A DNA stretch of 64,000 bases from Leptobrachium leishanense (lineage: Eukaryota; Chordata; Amphibia; Anura; Megophryidae), in NCBI GenBank assembly GCA_009667805.1, contig CM019075.1, positions 17,290,376-17,354,375 on the forward strand, in the 5' to 3' direction. Under the pieces are notes generated by a model that was given only the letters and a program-made list of their open reading frames with translations, did no database searches and was not told where the DNA came from. Position numbers and translations under genes: made by a program. Below, piece by piece: positions 1-9,993 of the stretch (position 1 is its first letter; every line of letters begins with the position of its first letter).

Positions 1-580
1 CCCACACTCGTTCCTAGCCCCCCTCCCACACTCGTTCCTAGCCCCCCCCCACGCTCGTTCCTAGCCCCCCCACACGCTCGTTCCTAGCCCCCCCACACGC
101 TCGTTCCTAGCCCCCCTCCCACACTCGTTCCTAGCCCCCCTCCCACACTCGTTCCTAGCCCCCCCTCCACACTCGTTCCTAGCCCCCCCTCCACACTCGT
201 TCCTAGCCCCCCCTCCACACTCGTTCCTAGCCCCCCCCTCCACACTCGTTCCTAGCCCCCCCTCCCACACTCGTTCCTAGCCCCCCCCCACACTCGTTCC
301 TAGCCCCCCCTCCACACTCGTTCCTAGCCCCCCCTCCACACTCGTTCCTAGCCCCCCCCACACTCGTTCCTAGCCCCCCCTCCACACTCGTTCCTAGCCC
401 CCCCTCCCACACTCGTTCCTAGCCCCCCCCTCCACACTCGTTCCTAGCCCCCCCCTCCACACTCGTTCCTAGCCCCCCCCTCCACACTCGTTCCTAGCCC
501 CCCCCCACACTCGTTCCTAGCCCCCCCCCACACTCGTTCCTAGCCCCCCCCCCCCACACTCGTTCCTAGCCCCCCCCCCC
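1..580. repeat. C-rich minisatellite, unit about 24 bp
   Basis: Tandem copies of a unit containing CACTCGTTCCTAGCCCCC, varying mainly in the length of the C run and in the presence of TCC. The array begins before the left edge. The opposite strand is G-rich with repeated runs of five or more G, so quadruplex formation is possible. Open frames across it on the minus strand are periodic products of the repeat and not genes. Confidence 0.95.
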
Positions 581-1060
581 TCACTCAGTCCATTCGTCCC
601 CACCCCTGGCCCTTTAGCCGGCTTCCCGGTATAGATCACCTGTCAGGCCGGTATCCTCAGAACAGGACGCTGTTTTCGCCCCTCAGTCTCAGTCTTCCGC
701 TGCCCATGTAACGTTATCCCCGCGCTCCTCGAGGCCTCACACCGGAGCCGGCGCCATCTTCCCAGCGCGCAGGAGCGGGAATCGGGTGGGAGACGCCATC
801 TGACGTACGTGACACGGGGGGAGTGGGCAAGTCAAATGTTATTAATCGCTTCCGAATAGCTGAAGGTCGCGATGCTCAGAGAATACAACGTTAAAATGCC
901 TCAACGTTAATTTAATGTGGTACTGTAACAAACTGGGGTTCACAGTCTATGGGATACACTTGTTAAGCACACCCCTTTCCCGGTTTCATTGGTCTCGCCC
1001 ATTGCCCTCTCTACTCTGTCCTGAGAGCTCAGCTGGAGGCTCGTGGGTGGACGCAGAGCG
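581..1060. promoter_or_regulatory. CpG-rich promoter region, probably bidirectional (NDUFB1 rightward, possibly CPSF2 leftward)
   Basis: After the satellite the sequence becomes CpG-rich (about 700-830: many CG dinucleotides, GCGCC and GACGTACGTGAC-type motifs). On the + strand a possible non-coding first exon ends at about 1060 with a good donor (GAGCG then GTGAGT). On the - strand a possible donor (GACAG then GTGATC) lies at about 640. In human, NDUFB1 and CPSF2 are divergent neighbours, so a shared promoter is the natural reading. Both untranslated exons are inferred; no CPSF2 coding sequence is in the window. Confidence 0.4.
1030..1060 (+). other. NDUFB1: Candidate non-coding first exon of NDUFB1 (3' part, with donor)
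   Basis: The segment ending GGACGCAGAGCG is followed at 1061 by GTGAGTGG, a strong donor. If used, it would splice to the acceptor CCCGCAG at about 7375, six bases before the NDUFB1 start codon, giving a 6.3 kb 5'UTR intron filled with minisatellites and PLEs. Transcript evidence is needed. Confidence 0.3.
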
Positions 1061-1105
1061 GTGAGTGGAGGGGCCGCCTAGGTGTACCAACTGCGCAGAC
1101 GGGGG

Positions 1106-1890
1106 GAGGGGGGTATAACAAGATATACCAACTGCTGCGAGCAGGCGGGGAGGTTACAACCAGATATACCAACTGCTGCGACCAGGCGGGGAGGTTACAA
1201 CCAGATATACCAACTGCTGCGACCAGGCGGGGAGGTTACAACCAGATATACCAACTGCTGCGAGCAGGCGGGGAGGTTACAACCAGATATACCAACTGCT
1301 GCGACCAGGCGGGGAGGTTACAACCAGATATACCAACTGCTGCGAGCAGGCGGGGAGGTTACAACCAGATATACCAACTGCTGCGACAAAGCGGGGAGGT
1401 TACAACCAGATATACCAACTGCTGCGACCAGGCAGGGAGGTTACAACCAGATATACCAACTGCTGCGAGCAGGCGGGGAGGTTACAACCAGATATACCAA
1501 CTGCTGCGAGCAGGCGGGGAGGTTACAACCAGATATATACCAACTGCTGCGACCAGGCGGGGAGGTTACAACCAGATATACCAACTGCTGCGAGCAGGCG
1601 GGGAGGTTACAACCAGATATACCAACTGCTGCGAGCAGGCGGGGAGGTTACAACCAGATATACCAACTGCTGCGACCAGGCGGGGAGGTTACAACCAGAT
1701 ATACCAACTGCTGCGAGCAGGCGGGGAGGTTACAACCAGATATACCAACTGCTGCGACCAGGCGGGGAGGTTACAACCAGATATACCAACTGCTGCGACA
1801 AAGCGGGGAGGTTACAACCAGATATACCAACTGCTGCGACCAGGCGGGGAGGTTACAACCAGATATACCAAGTGCTGCGACTGTTGGAGG
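1106..1890. repeat. 41-bp minisatellite
   Basis: About 19 tandem copies of a 41-bp unit that includes CCAACTGCTGCGACCAGG and GGAGGTTACAACCAGATAT. Variation is mostly GACCAGG/GAGCAGG/GACAAAG. One copy near 1531 has a 2-bp TA insertion. A long open frame (1082-1894) exists only because the unit is nearly stop-free; it starts at GTG and has no gene features. Confidence 0.95.
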
Positions 1891-1978
1891 GTGATATGCC
1901 AACTAAAACGATAGGGGGAGGGGGATAAACCCATAAAAACCAACTGCAAAGTAAGAAGCGCCTGCTGGGAATTCTGCC

Positions 1979-2336
1979 TAGAGAAACCGACCGCAAGGTC
2001 TGCTGGCAATTCTGCCTAGATGACCCCCGACCGCAAGGTCTGCTGGCAATTCTGCCTAGATGACCCCCGACCGCAAGGTCTGCTGGCAATTCTGCCTAGA
2101 TGACCCCGACCGCAAGGTCTGCTGGCAATTCTGCCTAGATGACCCCGACCGCAAGGTCTTCTGGGAATTCTGCTTAGATGACCCCGACCGCAAGGTCTGC
2201 TGGGAAGTCTGCCTAGATGACCCTGACCGCAAGGTCTGCTGGGAATTCTGCCTAGATGACCCCGACCGCAGGGCCCGCTGGGAGTTCTGCCTAGATGACC
2301 CCGACCGCAGGGTCCGCTGGCAATTCTGCCTAGAGG
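1979..2336. repeat. 39-bp minisatellite, period divisible by three
   Basis: About nine copies of a 39-bp unit containing GACCGCAAGGTCTGCTGG and AATTCTGCCTAGATGACCC. Because 39 is a multiple of 3, the same 13-residue peptide repeats in an open frame on each strand. It lies in the putative NDUFB1 5'UTR intron and no splice or promoter signal suggests it is coding. Confidence 0.9.
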
Positions 2337-2569
2337 ACTCCATGGCGGTGATGTTTTTAGGGTATACAAGGTGTTGCACATCGTGTAACTCCAGGGATCC
2401 CTCCGATCAGGGTCCCGCTTGAAGAAGGATATGGTAGAGGTCAAGAAAAATATATAGTAGCCGACTCCTGGCAGTGGTGTTATCAAAAAGATTTATTCGA
2501 CAATGAAAAAAACACCAGACAACGTTTCGACCCTTACAGGTCTTTGTCAAGTCTAAAATAACCAGTACA

Positions 2570-2612
<43 letters not shown>

Positions 2613-3139
2613 TGAAATAACATAAACAGTAAAACCTGCTGTATGCCTTAAGGGTGTATTACCAAGGTTCAACAGCATACAGCTGAAGTGATCTCACCAC
2701 AATTGTTTAACATGAGGCACATAAGTGAATATACATAAAACAAAACAAATGTATAAAAACAATCACCAAAATATTAAATAATCCTACAACAATCATTGTA
2801 TTAACTTCAATATTTATTCATTACTATTATATATTTTTATTGTTTTGTAATTCTATTTTTTGGGTATACAAACTGTCTATGACGGAAGGGATGTGGCTGC
2901 GTCTAAATATCCAACTCTTCCACTATAGAAATGGGGAGAGGGCAAAATCTCTATTTAAACCACTTGGTTCTATAGTATTCAAACGGTGTATCCAGTATAA
3001 TTCTTTCTTTTTTAATGCTAACTCTCTATCACCACCTCAAATTGATTTATTGACTGTGTCAATTACCTGAAACCTCAGAGTTGTGAAATATCATGACCTA
3101 ATGTGACAAAATGATTTGCTATAGGTAATTCAATTCTTT

Positions 3140-3345
3140 TTATGCGAATATCTGACTTATGCTTAGTAATCCTGTGTTTGATTTTTTTTGTATGGTCTCT
3201 CCCACATATGCCCAACCACAGGGGCATTTAATAAGATACACCACATATTGAGAATTACATGTGAAAAACTGTCTTACTTTAAACTTTTTTGACCTGAATG
3301 TGGATGGACAAATGAATCCCCCTTGATTGCAGCAGGAGCGATTCG
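3140..3345 (-). pseudogene. PLE GIY-YIG endonuclease fragment, left copy
   Basis: The reverse strand encodes YVVYLIKCPCGWAYVGET, the GIY-YIG core (here VYL and AYVG) preceded by a CPCG cysteine motif characteristic of PLE endonucleases. A solo LTR inserted at 3349 separates this part from the upstream CCH-type cysteine segment. The matching, less interrupted version is at about 6250-6500 on the + strand. Confidence 0.75.
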
Positions 3346-3348
3346 AAA

Positions 3349-3995
3349 TGTTACCGGAATCCACTTGGGTCACTCGGGACGAGACCGGACACGAGCAAGG
3401 ATTGTCTGGACACGAGTCTCTTCAGGAAAGGCAAACTTTATTGTGACGTCACAGAAGATGCTCAGACAAGATTGAATCGCAAAGACTGAGCCCCGAGTTC
3501 CCCCCGACAAGGGGTCTTATACCCCGAATACATAATTAGGTACATCCCAATTAGCCCACCTCCCTGTGACACTATCTCACCCCACGTGGGTTAATACCTC
3601 CCTTAGTCTAATACAAAGACATTCCATTAAATTGGCAAACTTCATGTTAGTTTCGACAGATCATGATTAGTTCTTACATTCAGTCCGGGCTATGCTCGCC
3701 TCCCTAACGCCTGTACTTATTTGTTGCAGCTATCTTCTATGCTTCCCTTTGTCTCTCAGCGGGCCTCTATGACCTTGGTGTATCCATTCCTCATTCTGTC
3801 CCTTCGTGCCAGGAACAGCCAAGATCTTAATCAGGTTTTAATTGCTTTTCTGCTAATCTAACACATTCCTAAATTTCTACGTATGCTTCGTTCTAGTTTC
3901 AGCTAAAACCTACCTAGTTATTTTCAAGTGAACCAATATTCTGAACAAGATGGCCGCCTGGCTTATAATGGCGGCCAGCTTCCAGCCTGATTCCA
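3349..3995 (-). mobile_element. Solo LTR of an endogenous-retrovirus-like element, inserted in the left PLE copy
   Basis: Comparison with the uninterrupted PLE copy near 6300-6330 shows that about 647 bp beginning TGTTACCGG is extra here. In reverse orientation it carries a TATA-like GTATAAGACC, a TGACGTCA site (3444-3451) and AATAAA in the expected R region order, ending GGTAACA. Flanks TTCGAAA (3342-3348) and TTCAAAA (3997-4003) look like a slightly diverged target duplication. It has no coding capacity. Confidence 0.6.
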
Positions 3996-4187
3996 CTTCA
4001 AAACAAGGGAACGTCCCCTGTTTGGGCTTGCCAAAAAATGGTGTAGCGATACAACTGTCACGGAATTCAGCGTGCACCAATGTCTCTTTCAGGGACCGAC
4101 CTCTCTTGTAGGACATCAAAGGAGGCAAGCTGAATTCCGGCAGTGGGATACATATCTCTCAGAATATGCCAGTTTTTACACAGTATC

Positions 4188-4740
4188 GGGCGAGCTAGTC
4201 TTATAATGGCCATTAATAAGAAACCAAACCTCTAATTGTGTTTAGTTTTAGTTTTACCGTGTTTAGTTTCACACGGTATAATTGGAGTAAGCGCAGATGA
4301 CATTTTTTTCTTTGTTATGTTTTACACATGTTGTTGGGCTGGATGCATTTGGTGGTTGCAGCCAACCCTTCGGGGAATAGGCGCGACCCCACCCCTCCTA
4401 CACTATGTATAGTCATCCTCCTACACTATGTATAGTCATCCCTGCAGCAAGACTCCGCTCCTTGTCTTTGTTTTGATCCCAAAGTGGATTTTGTTTCTGG
4501 GGGAGCATAAATAAAGGCCCACCAGTCTACCTCATGTTTGACAAGCAGCATGAGCAGGTATGGTTTGCTATGTAGCAGCCTGTGGTTTCATTTTGGTTAG
4601 GACTCGCCCTTATAGAGGTGCCGTGACGTTGGCAGGCGAGCTAGTCTTATAATGGCCATTAATAAGAAACCAAACCTCCTAATTGTGTTTCGTTTCACAC
4701 GGTATAATTGGAGTAAGCGCAGATGACATTTTTTTCTTTG
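4188..4740. mobile_element. Unclassified insertion with about 120-bp direct terminal repeats
   Basis: Absent from the matching PLE copy (6100-6130). The sequence GCGAGCTAGTCTTATAATGG to GCAGATGACATTTTTTTC occurs twice, at about 4190-4320 and 4635-4742, around a unique centre. The flanks share TTTTACACAGTATC on both sides (14 bp), consistent with a target-site duplication. LTR-like direct repeats with a long duplication is an odd combination; family unknown. Confidence 0.55.
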
Positions 4741-5154
4741 TTATGTTTTACACAGTATCTGTCTCAAAGCTCTGGAATGTGTCCCAAATTTCGAGACAAA
4801 TGCCAATCTATTATATTGCTTTTTCCGATGAGCCGACGTAGTTGGCTTATCTCTCACAAACGTAAGCTCTTTTTGAAGAAGTTTAGAAGGATAGCCTCTC
4901 TCACTGAATCGAGTGACCATTTCTCCTAACCTTGTCTCACACAATCCTGAGTCATTCACAATTCTTTTTACTCTAAGAAACTGACTGCGTGGAAATGACC
5001 GTATTAAGGTGTCTGGATGTGCACTATCAAACCTCAACAGGGCATTTCTATCAGTTGTTTTTTTTAAATAGATCTGTCACAAACCGGTCACCCTGTTTAA
5101 TGACCATGGTATCTAGAAAACTAATAGGTTCAGTATTCGAGGCCATGGTGAAAA

Positions 5155-5355
5155 CTATATTAGGGGACACTCCATATAAGAATGATATAAATGCCTGAAG
5201 ACAGTCATGGGTTCCTCCCAGATGAGGAAGATGTCGTCAATATAACGATACCAACACTTCACGTGATTATTATACAACTGATTGTTATAGACGGCATCCT
5301 CCTCAAACTGGGCAACATAGATGTTGGCATACGTTGGAGCTACGTTAGTACCCAT
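5155..5355 (-). pseudogene. PLE reverse transcriptase fragment
   Basis: Open segment that includes MGTNVAPTYANIYVAQFE, typical of the RT palm of PLE and group-II-like reverse transcriptases, then the catalytic WYRYIDDIFLIW block (YIDD encoded at 5233-5244). The catalytic aspartates are present, but the frame is a fragment: upstream RT motifs are missing because the two PLE copies meet just to the right. Continuation leftward (4741-5037, including RSQFLRVKRIVNDSG) is in another frame. Not expected to be functional. Confidence 0.8.
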
Positions 5356-5613
5356 GGACGTACCACGGATCTACATAAAGAAACTTCTATCAAATACAAA
5401 AAAAATATTTTCAAGTACAATTCTAAGGAGAGAGACAAGAAAACCAAGTCTACTATCATCGTATCCCAATTTTTCCAAAGCTTTCGTACCTTAACCTTAA
5501 TACGGTCACTTCCACGCAGTCAGTTTCTTAGAGTAAAAAGAATTGTGAATGACTCAGGATTGTGTGAGACAAGGTTAGGAGAAATGGTGACTCGATTCAG
5601 CGGGAGAGGCTAT

Positions 5614-5977
5614 TGTTCTGTTTCTCCACCAAAGCACTGAGAATGTGATCTCTTAACCTACTGTTGTGATGAGATGGCTATAACTCCCAGTCTAGATGAA
5701 TTACAGGCAGTGGCTCAATCGAGATGACACCTTGAAGATCTGTTGAAGTTTTATTCCAAAACTGTAGAAAATCCACAACAATATACATCCGATAGGTCAA
5801 AAAATCATAATGAATCTGAGTCCATAAGGCTTGCAAAGGATTACTGGGAAGGGAACAAGGGTGGAGCTATCTGAACAGGAAATCCCTGCGCCATGAGGAA
5901 GGGAGGAGAGAAACCCAGGGGTAGATAAGACATGTGCAATTCTTAAAGGCATATCACAAGTCATGTGAAACATGACA
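5614..5977 (-). mobile_element. Solo LTR (364 bp) inserted in the right PLE copy
   Basis: Begins TGTTCTGTTTC and ends CATGACA, flanked by a perfect 5-bp duplication GCTAT (5609-5613 and 5978-5982). The left PLE copy has the empty site (reverse complement of about 4890-4905). AATAAA in reverse orientation (within GTTTTATTCC) suggests the LTR lies on the minus strand. No coding sequence remains. Confidence 0.75.
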
Positions 5978-6249
5978 GCTATCCTTCTAAACTTCTTCAA
6001 AAAGCGCTTACGTTTGTGAGAGATAAGCCAACTACGTCGGCTCATCGGAAAAAGCAATATAATAGATTGGCATTTGTCTCGAAATTTGGGACACATTCCA
6101 GAGCTTTGAGACAGATACTGTGTAAAAACTGGCATATTCTGAGAGATATGTATCCCACTGTCCCGGAATTCAGCTTGCCTCCTTTTGATGTCCTACAAGA
6201 GAGGTCGGTCCCTGAGAGAGACATTGGTGCACGCTGAATTCCGTGACAG

Positions 6250-6501
6250 TTGTATCGCTACACCATTTTTTGGCAAGCCCAAACAGGGGACGTTCCCTTG
6301 TTTGAATTGCTCCTGCTGCAATGCTATAATCAAGGGGGATTCATTTGTCCATCCACATTCAGGTCAAAAAAGTTTAAAGTAAGACAGTTTTTCACATGTA
6401 ATTCTCAATATGTGGTGTATCTTATTAAATGCCCCTGTGGTTGGGCATATGTGGGAGAGACCATACAACCATACAAAAAAAATCAAACACAGGATTACTA
6501 A
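6250..6501 (+). pseudogene. PLE GIY-YIG endonuclease fragment, right copy
   Basis: Encodes a cysteine-rich lead (LLLLQC region) and then YVVYLIKCPCGWAYVGET, the GIY-YIG core of PLE endonucleases. The frame breaks soon after at an A run near 6475, where the alternative frame continues with THKSDIRIKRIELPIANHF-type sequence to about 6650. Inactive. Confidence 0.75.
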
Positions 6502-7109
6502 GCATAAGTCAGATATTCGCATAAAAAGAATTGAATTACCTATAGCAAATCATTTTGTCACATTAGGTCATGATATTTCACAACTGAGGTTTCAGGTAAT
6601 TGACACAGTCAATAAATCAATTCGAGGTGGTGATAGAGAGTTAGCATTAAAATAGAAAGAATTATACTGGATACACCGTTTGAATACTATAGAACCAAGT
6701 GGTTTAAATAGAGATTTTGCCCTCTCCCCATTTCTATAGTGGAAGAGTTGGATATTTAGAAGCAGCCACATCCCTTCCATCATAGACAGTTTGTATACCC
6801 AAAAAATAGAATTACAAAACAATAAAAATATATAATAGTAATGAATAAATATTGAAGTTAATACAATGATTGTTGTAGGATTATTTAATTTTTTGGTGAT
6901 TGTTTTTATACATTCGTTTTGTTTTATGTATATTCACTTATGTGCCTCATGTTAAACAATTGTGGTGAGATCACTTCAGCTGTATGCTGTTGAACCTTGG
7001 TAATACACCCTTAAGGCATACAGCAGGTTTTACTGTTTAAGGTATAATTGATTTGCCAGCTGCATTATGTTATTTCACCTATATATATGTGTATGGTGTA
7101 CTGGTTATT

Positions 7110-7151
7110 TTAGACTTGACAAAGACCTGTAAGGGTCGAAACGTTGTCTGG
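7110..7151 (+). ncRNA. Hammerhead-ribozyme-like motif in the PLE 3' tail (degenerate)
   Basis: Stem I TTAGAC (7110-7115) can pair with GTCTGG (7146-7151). The core TTGACAA (7116-7122) differs from CUGANGA at two positions. A GACC/GGTC hairpin is followed by GAAACGTT, with ACGT able to act as the tiny stem III. PLEs are known to carry such minimal hammerheads. An identical motif is on the minus strand at 2515-2556. Confidence 0.4.
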
Positions 7152-7380
7152 TGTTTTTTCATTGTGGAATAAATCTTTTTAATAACACCACTGCCAGGAG
7201 TCGGCTACTATATATTTTTCTTGATGATTATCTGGATTGGGGAGTCTTCCATGCCGACTGGTGGACCCTTGAGTGCAGCATATCCTCCTTATTCCATAGT
7301 TTAGAGGTGACACATGAAGGTCAAGCGACATGCTCATTGTGTCTGAGAATAACACATTTTCTCTTCTGCCCGCAGCAGCA

Positions 7381-7520
7381 ATGGTGAACATAATTGGCAT
7401 CGTACGTGAGCACTGGTCGGCCACGCTGGTTCCCATAGGTTTCTTGATCGGTTGGTACTTCGACCGAAAGAACAGTGAGAAACTGACAACATTCAGGAAT
7501 AAAAGTGTTCTTTACAGAAG
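7381..7520 (+). CDS. NDUFB1: NDUFB1 coding exon 1
   Basis: Acceptor CCCGCAG at about 7369-7375, ATG at 7381, donor GTGAGA from 7521. It holds the membrane segment and the DRKN motif. Ends in codon phase 2. Confidence 0.93.
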
Positions 7521-8737
7521 GTGAGACCCAGAACTCTGCGCTTAAAGGCGGGACGTCGCTCAAATCCCTCTGCTGGCAAGGGAGCCTGATAAACCTAAAG
7601 CACACCTGTCACACTTGCCTACTGGGCGCCGCCATCATGGTGATAGCGTTGGCACCGCAATCAGCTGCTAATGTTAACCTCTCAAGTGAAATCCGAAGAC
7701 ATGGCCTATAGAAGCCAGGCAATGGTGGTGCCCAGGAGTGGATCCAGGGTGGGCACTCTACCAATTTTGGCTGGCGTTCATTCGTAATTACAGCGGCATT
7801 GTTTGCTTTATGAAATGCAGATAATTCCAGTCTTCAAACAAAAAATACAAATCTTTAAAAAAATTCCTTCTTTTACACGGTCTCACTTGGTAAATGAGTG
7901 AGCTATGGCAGCAGCATTGTTCCCTTTTATAACAAAGTGTACAAAGCATCCACTCCACAAAAAAAAAAGGAAATTTTGTTTTGTCTGTACACTTCACCTG
8001 GACATGTTTGGTATCATTGGAAAGGCCAGACTGTCTTTTCCAGTGGCACCTGACATGACTTTGGGGTATATGATGTTGGAGATACAAGGGTCGTTTGGAC
8101 CACTCTATCTCCTATTAGAGGATTGCTGCTTAGGGGGGCCACATGCCCCCCTGTACCCCTTCCCTGGATCCACCAGTGATGATACCCAATATGACAGGTG
8201 TACTTTAAATCCGGGGTTAGACGAGCGTCTTTGGAGAGCGGAAGGAATGTCCGTGAGAGTGGACGTTCCTTCCACTCGACGCCTGTCTGGCCACCTCGCT
8301 GAGCGCAGTTGGTGCGCTGAAAGGCGCGACTTCCCCTTACGGAGTATCGCGCTTTGCAGCCCCGTCAACGCACGTCTAGCGTTTTTGATAAGGAGGCTTT
8401 GTGCATGGACGCTTGTAGCGTGTGACCGGCCCCATCGCAGTGTCACAATGCTGCGACAGACGCCGGGAGGCACATCAGTTCAGGCGCACATAGTACGTTC
8501 TTCTGCCCCCGGCCTAAGGCGGTAATGGTTAACCTTGGAGCTGCAGGTGTATAAGAGAACTAAACCGTGATAAGAATTATGGGAAATGCAGGTTATTGAC
8601 ATCCACCATGCCGTGGGTGAACCACTGATGATACTCCTCTGCTGTTGAGGAGACGCGTATGATTGTGTTTTGACAGCTGTCTGCTTCTTTATCTCTACAG
8701 GGACCTGAAGCCTGGTGAAGATGTCACATGGCGATGA
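7381..8737 (+). CDS. NDUFB1: NDUFB1, mitochondrial complex I accessory subunit, CDS span (two coding exons)
   Basis: The spliced product is 58 residues, the same as human NDUFB1, starting [12 protein letters not shown] and ending PGEDVTWR. It is a small single-pass subunit of the membrane arm of NADH:ubiquinone oxidoreductase. Visible features are a hydrophobic segment at about residues 13-27 ([15 protein letters not shown]) followed by the basic, conserved stretch [15 protein letters not shown], as in the family. The start ATG at 7381 lies just after an acceptor-like CCCGCAG, matching a design in which the first exon is untranslated. Coding exons are 7381-7520 and 8701-8737, joined in phase 2 (AG|G). 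A polyadenylation signal AATAAA lies at 8848-8853. Gene order with ATXN3 and TRIP11 supports orthology. Confidence 0.93.
8206..8517. mobile_element. MITE, family A (GTCAGACGAGCG-type termini), in the NDUFB1 intron
   Basis: Left end CCGGGGTTAGACGAGCGTC and right end CCCCCGGCCTAA are diverged inverted ends. The inside contains the marker GAGTGGACGTTCCTTCCACT and GCGCTTTGCAGCCCCGTC, both also found near 12390-12600, 16550-16881 and 23064-23329. Open frames through it are coincidental. Confidence 0.7.
8701..8737 (+). CDS. NDUFB1: NDUFB1 coding exon 2 (C-terminus and stop)
   Basis: Acceptor ATCTCTACAG ends at 8700. Encodes [11 protein letters not shown] and TGA at 8735-8737; the VTW near the C-terminus is shared with mammals. 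Too short to show up as an ORF by itself. Confidence 0.93.
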
Positions 8738-8847
8738 AGATGGGCGACCGAACCCTCAATTAACCTGTCTTATTAATAAATTAAATCTTGTTGATGATTT
8801 GTACAGTTTCTGTGATGCTCAGAGCTTGCCTTCAACCAGATTCGGTC

Positions 8848-8853
8848 AATAAA
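8848..8853 (+). terminator. NDUFB1: Polyadenylation signal of NDUFB1
   Basis: AATAAA 111 bases after the stop codon, within TCGGTCAATAAAATTTC. This gives a short 3'UTR, as usual for this gene. Confidence 0.6.
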
Positions 8854-8859
8854 ATTTCA

Positions 8860-9540
8860 CAAAGTGTGGATGCTCCAGAGTATTTTCTATGTTCTGTGTA
8901 GCAATCTGGGCAGTGTTTTTTTTTTTTTGCCGAGACGTAACGAGTTGGTACCTGCCCCTGTCTAAAATAATTATTCCATGATCTCTGTTAAAAGGCAATA
9001 GATCCTATTGTCAGTTTGTTGAAGGGAATCGGGATGCGGCATGTCACCAGGGTGTCTCACAGGACAGCGCGCCACACTCTGAATACCATATTTCAGACTG
9101 TACCTCAATGCTGTCTGCCACCTGTGCAGCATTCATGATGGCCCTCCTTGGATGGTGAAGATAATGGAAATTCAAGAACAATGCATTCCTTCCCCTGATG
9201 TGCTATCGCAGGGAATGAGCACCTGAAGTCGTTAAATTTGTTTTTATCAGACTTTGCAGAATGTTCTGCGAATCCCTCAGGATCCACAGAAGGGTGGGAG
9301 GAGCTCTTGTCTCAGCCAATCCTAGCCTTGCGTTTCCTTTTAATGATAAGACTTCCAAGCCTGGAACGGAGTTCAATTCCTAGATTTCTATACATGAGCT
9401 AGCTTGCTGGAGAGTCGAAGGAGGAAAGGGGGCAGAGTTTGAGATGTGATGAAAATGGTACCATCTCAATGTGGCAGGTGAAGTTAAAGCCAAGCATACT
9501 GTTGGGATCAGGTGGGTCGTTGAAGGAGTTTGGGTCCATC
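8860..9540. other. Intergenic stretch between NDUFB1 and the MITE block
   Basis: No coding exon, RNA gene or clear repeat recognised. There is a T run near 8921. Confidence 0.5.
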
Positions 9541-9993
9541 TTAGGCTGGGGTCAGACGAGCGTAGTGTTCACGTCCGTGATTGCGCCTAAAAGTACGTCC
9601 GTGATAGCATGAAAGAAAGTCCATTGGAGCCGACACATGAAGTACGTCCGCACTGAACTGCGGACGCACAACGGCCGCGGCAAACGGACGCAGGTTAGGC
9701 AAGAACGTAATACTGCTAGAACGGACGTGCGGAGTGCGCCACGTCCACAACGTCTGCATAGCTTTGTGTGTGAGTGATGGCGCGAGGTCAGACGGACTGC
9801 ATTTATACGTCCAGCATTTTTGACGGACAGAATGTTTTTTCATTGTAATTTATTTTTCCCTCCTACATCCGTCAAAAATAACTTCAGTGAAAAAACGGAC
9901 TGTGTGACCACTACTGCGTCATCCGTACTGACGATGTCCGTACTGCACGGACGTACAGCCCGTAGAAATCACGCTCGTCTGACCCCAGCCTAA
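9541..9993. mobile_element. MITE, family B, 453 bp, near-perfect terminal inverted repeats
   Basis: Begins TTAGGCTGGGGTCAGACGAG and ends with its exact inverse CTCGTCTGACCCCAGCCTAA. Subterminal parts (ACGTCCGTGAT, CGGACGTAC) are also inverted. No transposase. Related to the copy at 36387-36946; family A elements share the TIR core. The TTA/TAA ends would fit PIF/Harbinger or piggyBac-type chemistry, but I cannot decide between them. Confidence 0.85.

Larger units (their letters stand above)
2439..5385 (-). mobile_element. Penelope-like element, left copy (minus orientation), disrupted
   Basis: Reading leftward this copy contains a reverse transcriptase segment (5155-5355, with YIDD at 5233-5244), a following segment (4741-5037), a Cys-containing GIY-YIG endonuclease segment (about 3180-3340, with KCPCGWAYVGET) and a 3' tail with a hammerhead-like motif (2515-2556). 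RT plus GIY-YIG is the defining architecture of Penelope-like elements. The copy is broken by stops, frameshifts and two insertions (3349-3995 and 4188-4740). Its sequence is the inverse of the copy at about 5470-7228, so the pair forms an imperfect palindrome. Confidence 0.85.
5470..7228 (+). mobile_element. Penelope-like element, right copy (plus orientation), disrupted
   Basis: Rightward copy of the same PLE family: a post-RT segment (5500-5610 and 5978-6230), the cysteine segment (about 6290-6345), the GIY-YIG core (6409-6470, CPCGWAYVGET) and the 3' tail that ends near AATAAATC. The terminal sequence CGGCTACTATATATTTTTCTT mirrors the outer end of the left copy at 2439. It is interrupted by a solo LTR (5614-5977), and its RT palm is missing, so it is 5' truncated. 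Confidence 0.85.

Noticed and set aside
1..580. Regularly spaced repeat that could suggest a CRISPR array
   Set aside because: No unique spacers: units are directly adjacent, and the context is a vertebrate genome.
1082..1894. 270-codon open frame
   Set aside because: It lies wholly in a 41-bp tandem array, starts with GTG and encodes the satellite period; no splice or conserved protein features.
7905..8525. 206-codon frame overlapping NDUFB1 intron
   Set aside because: Passes through a family A MITE and unrelated intron sequence; no protein family signal.
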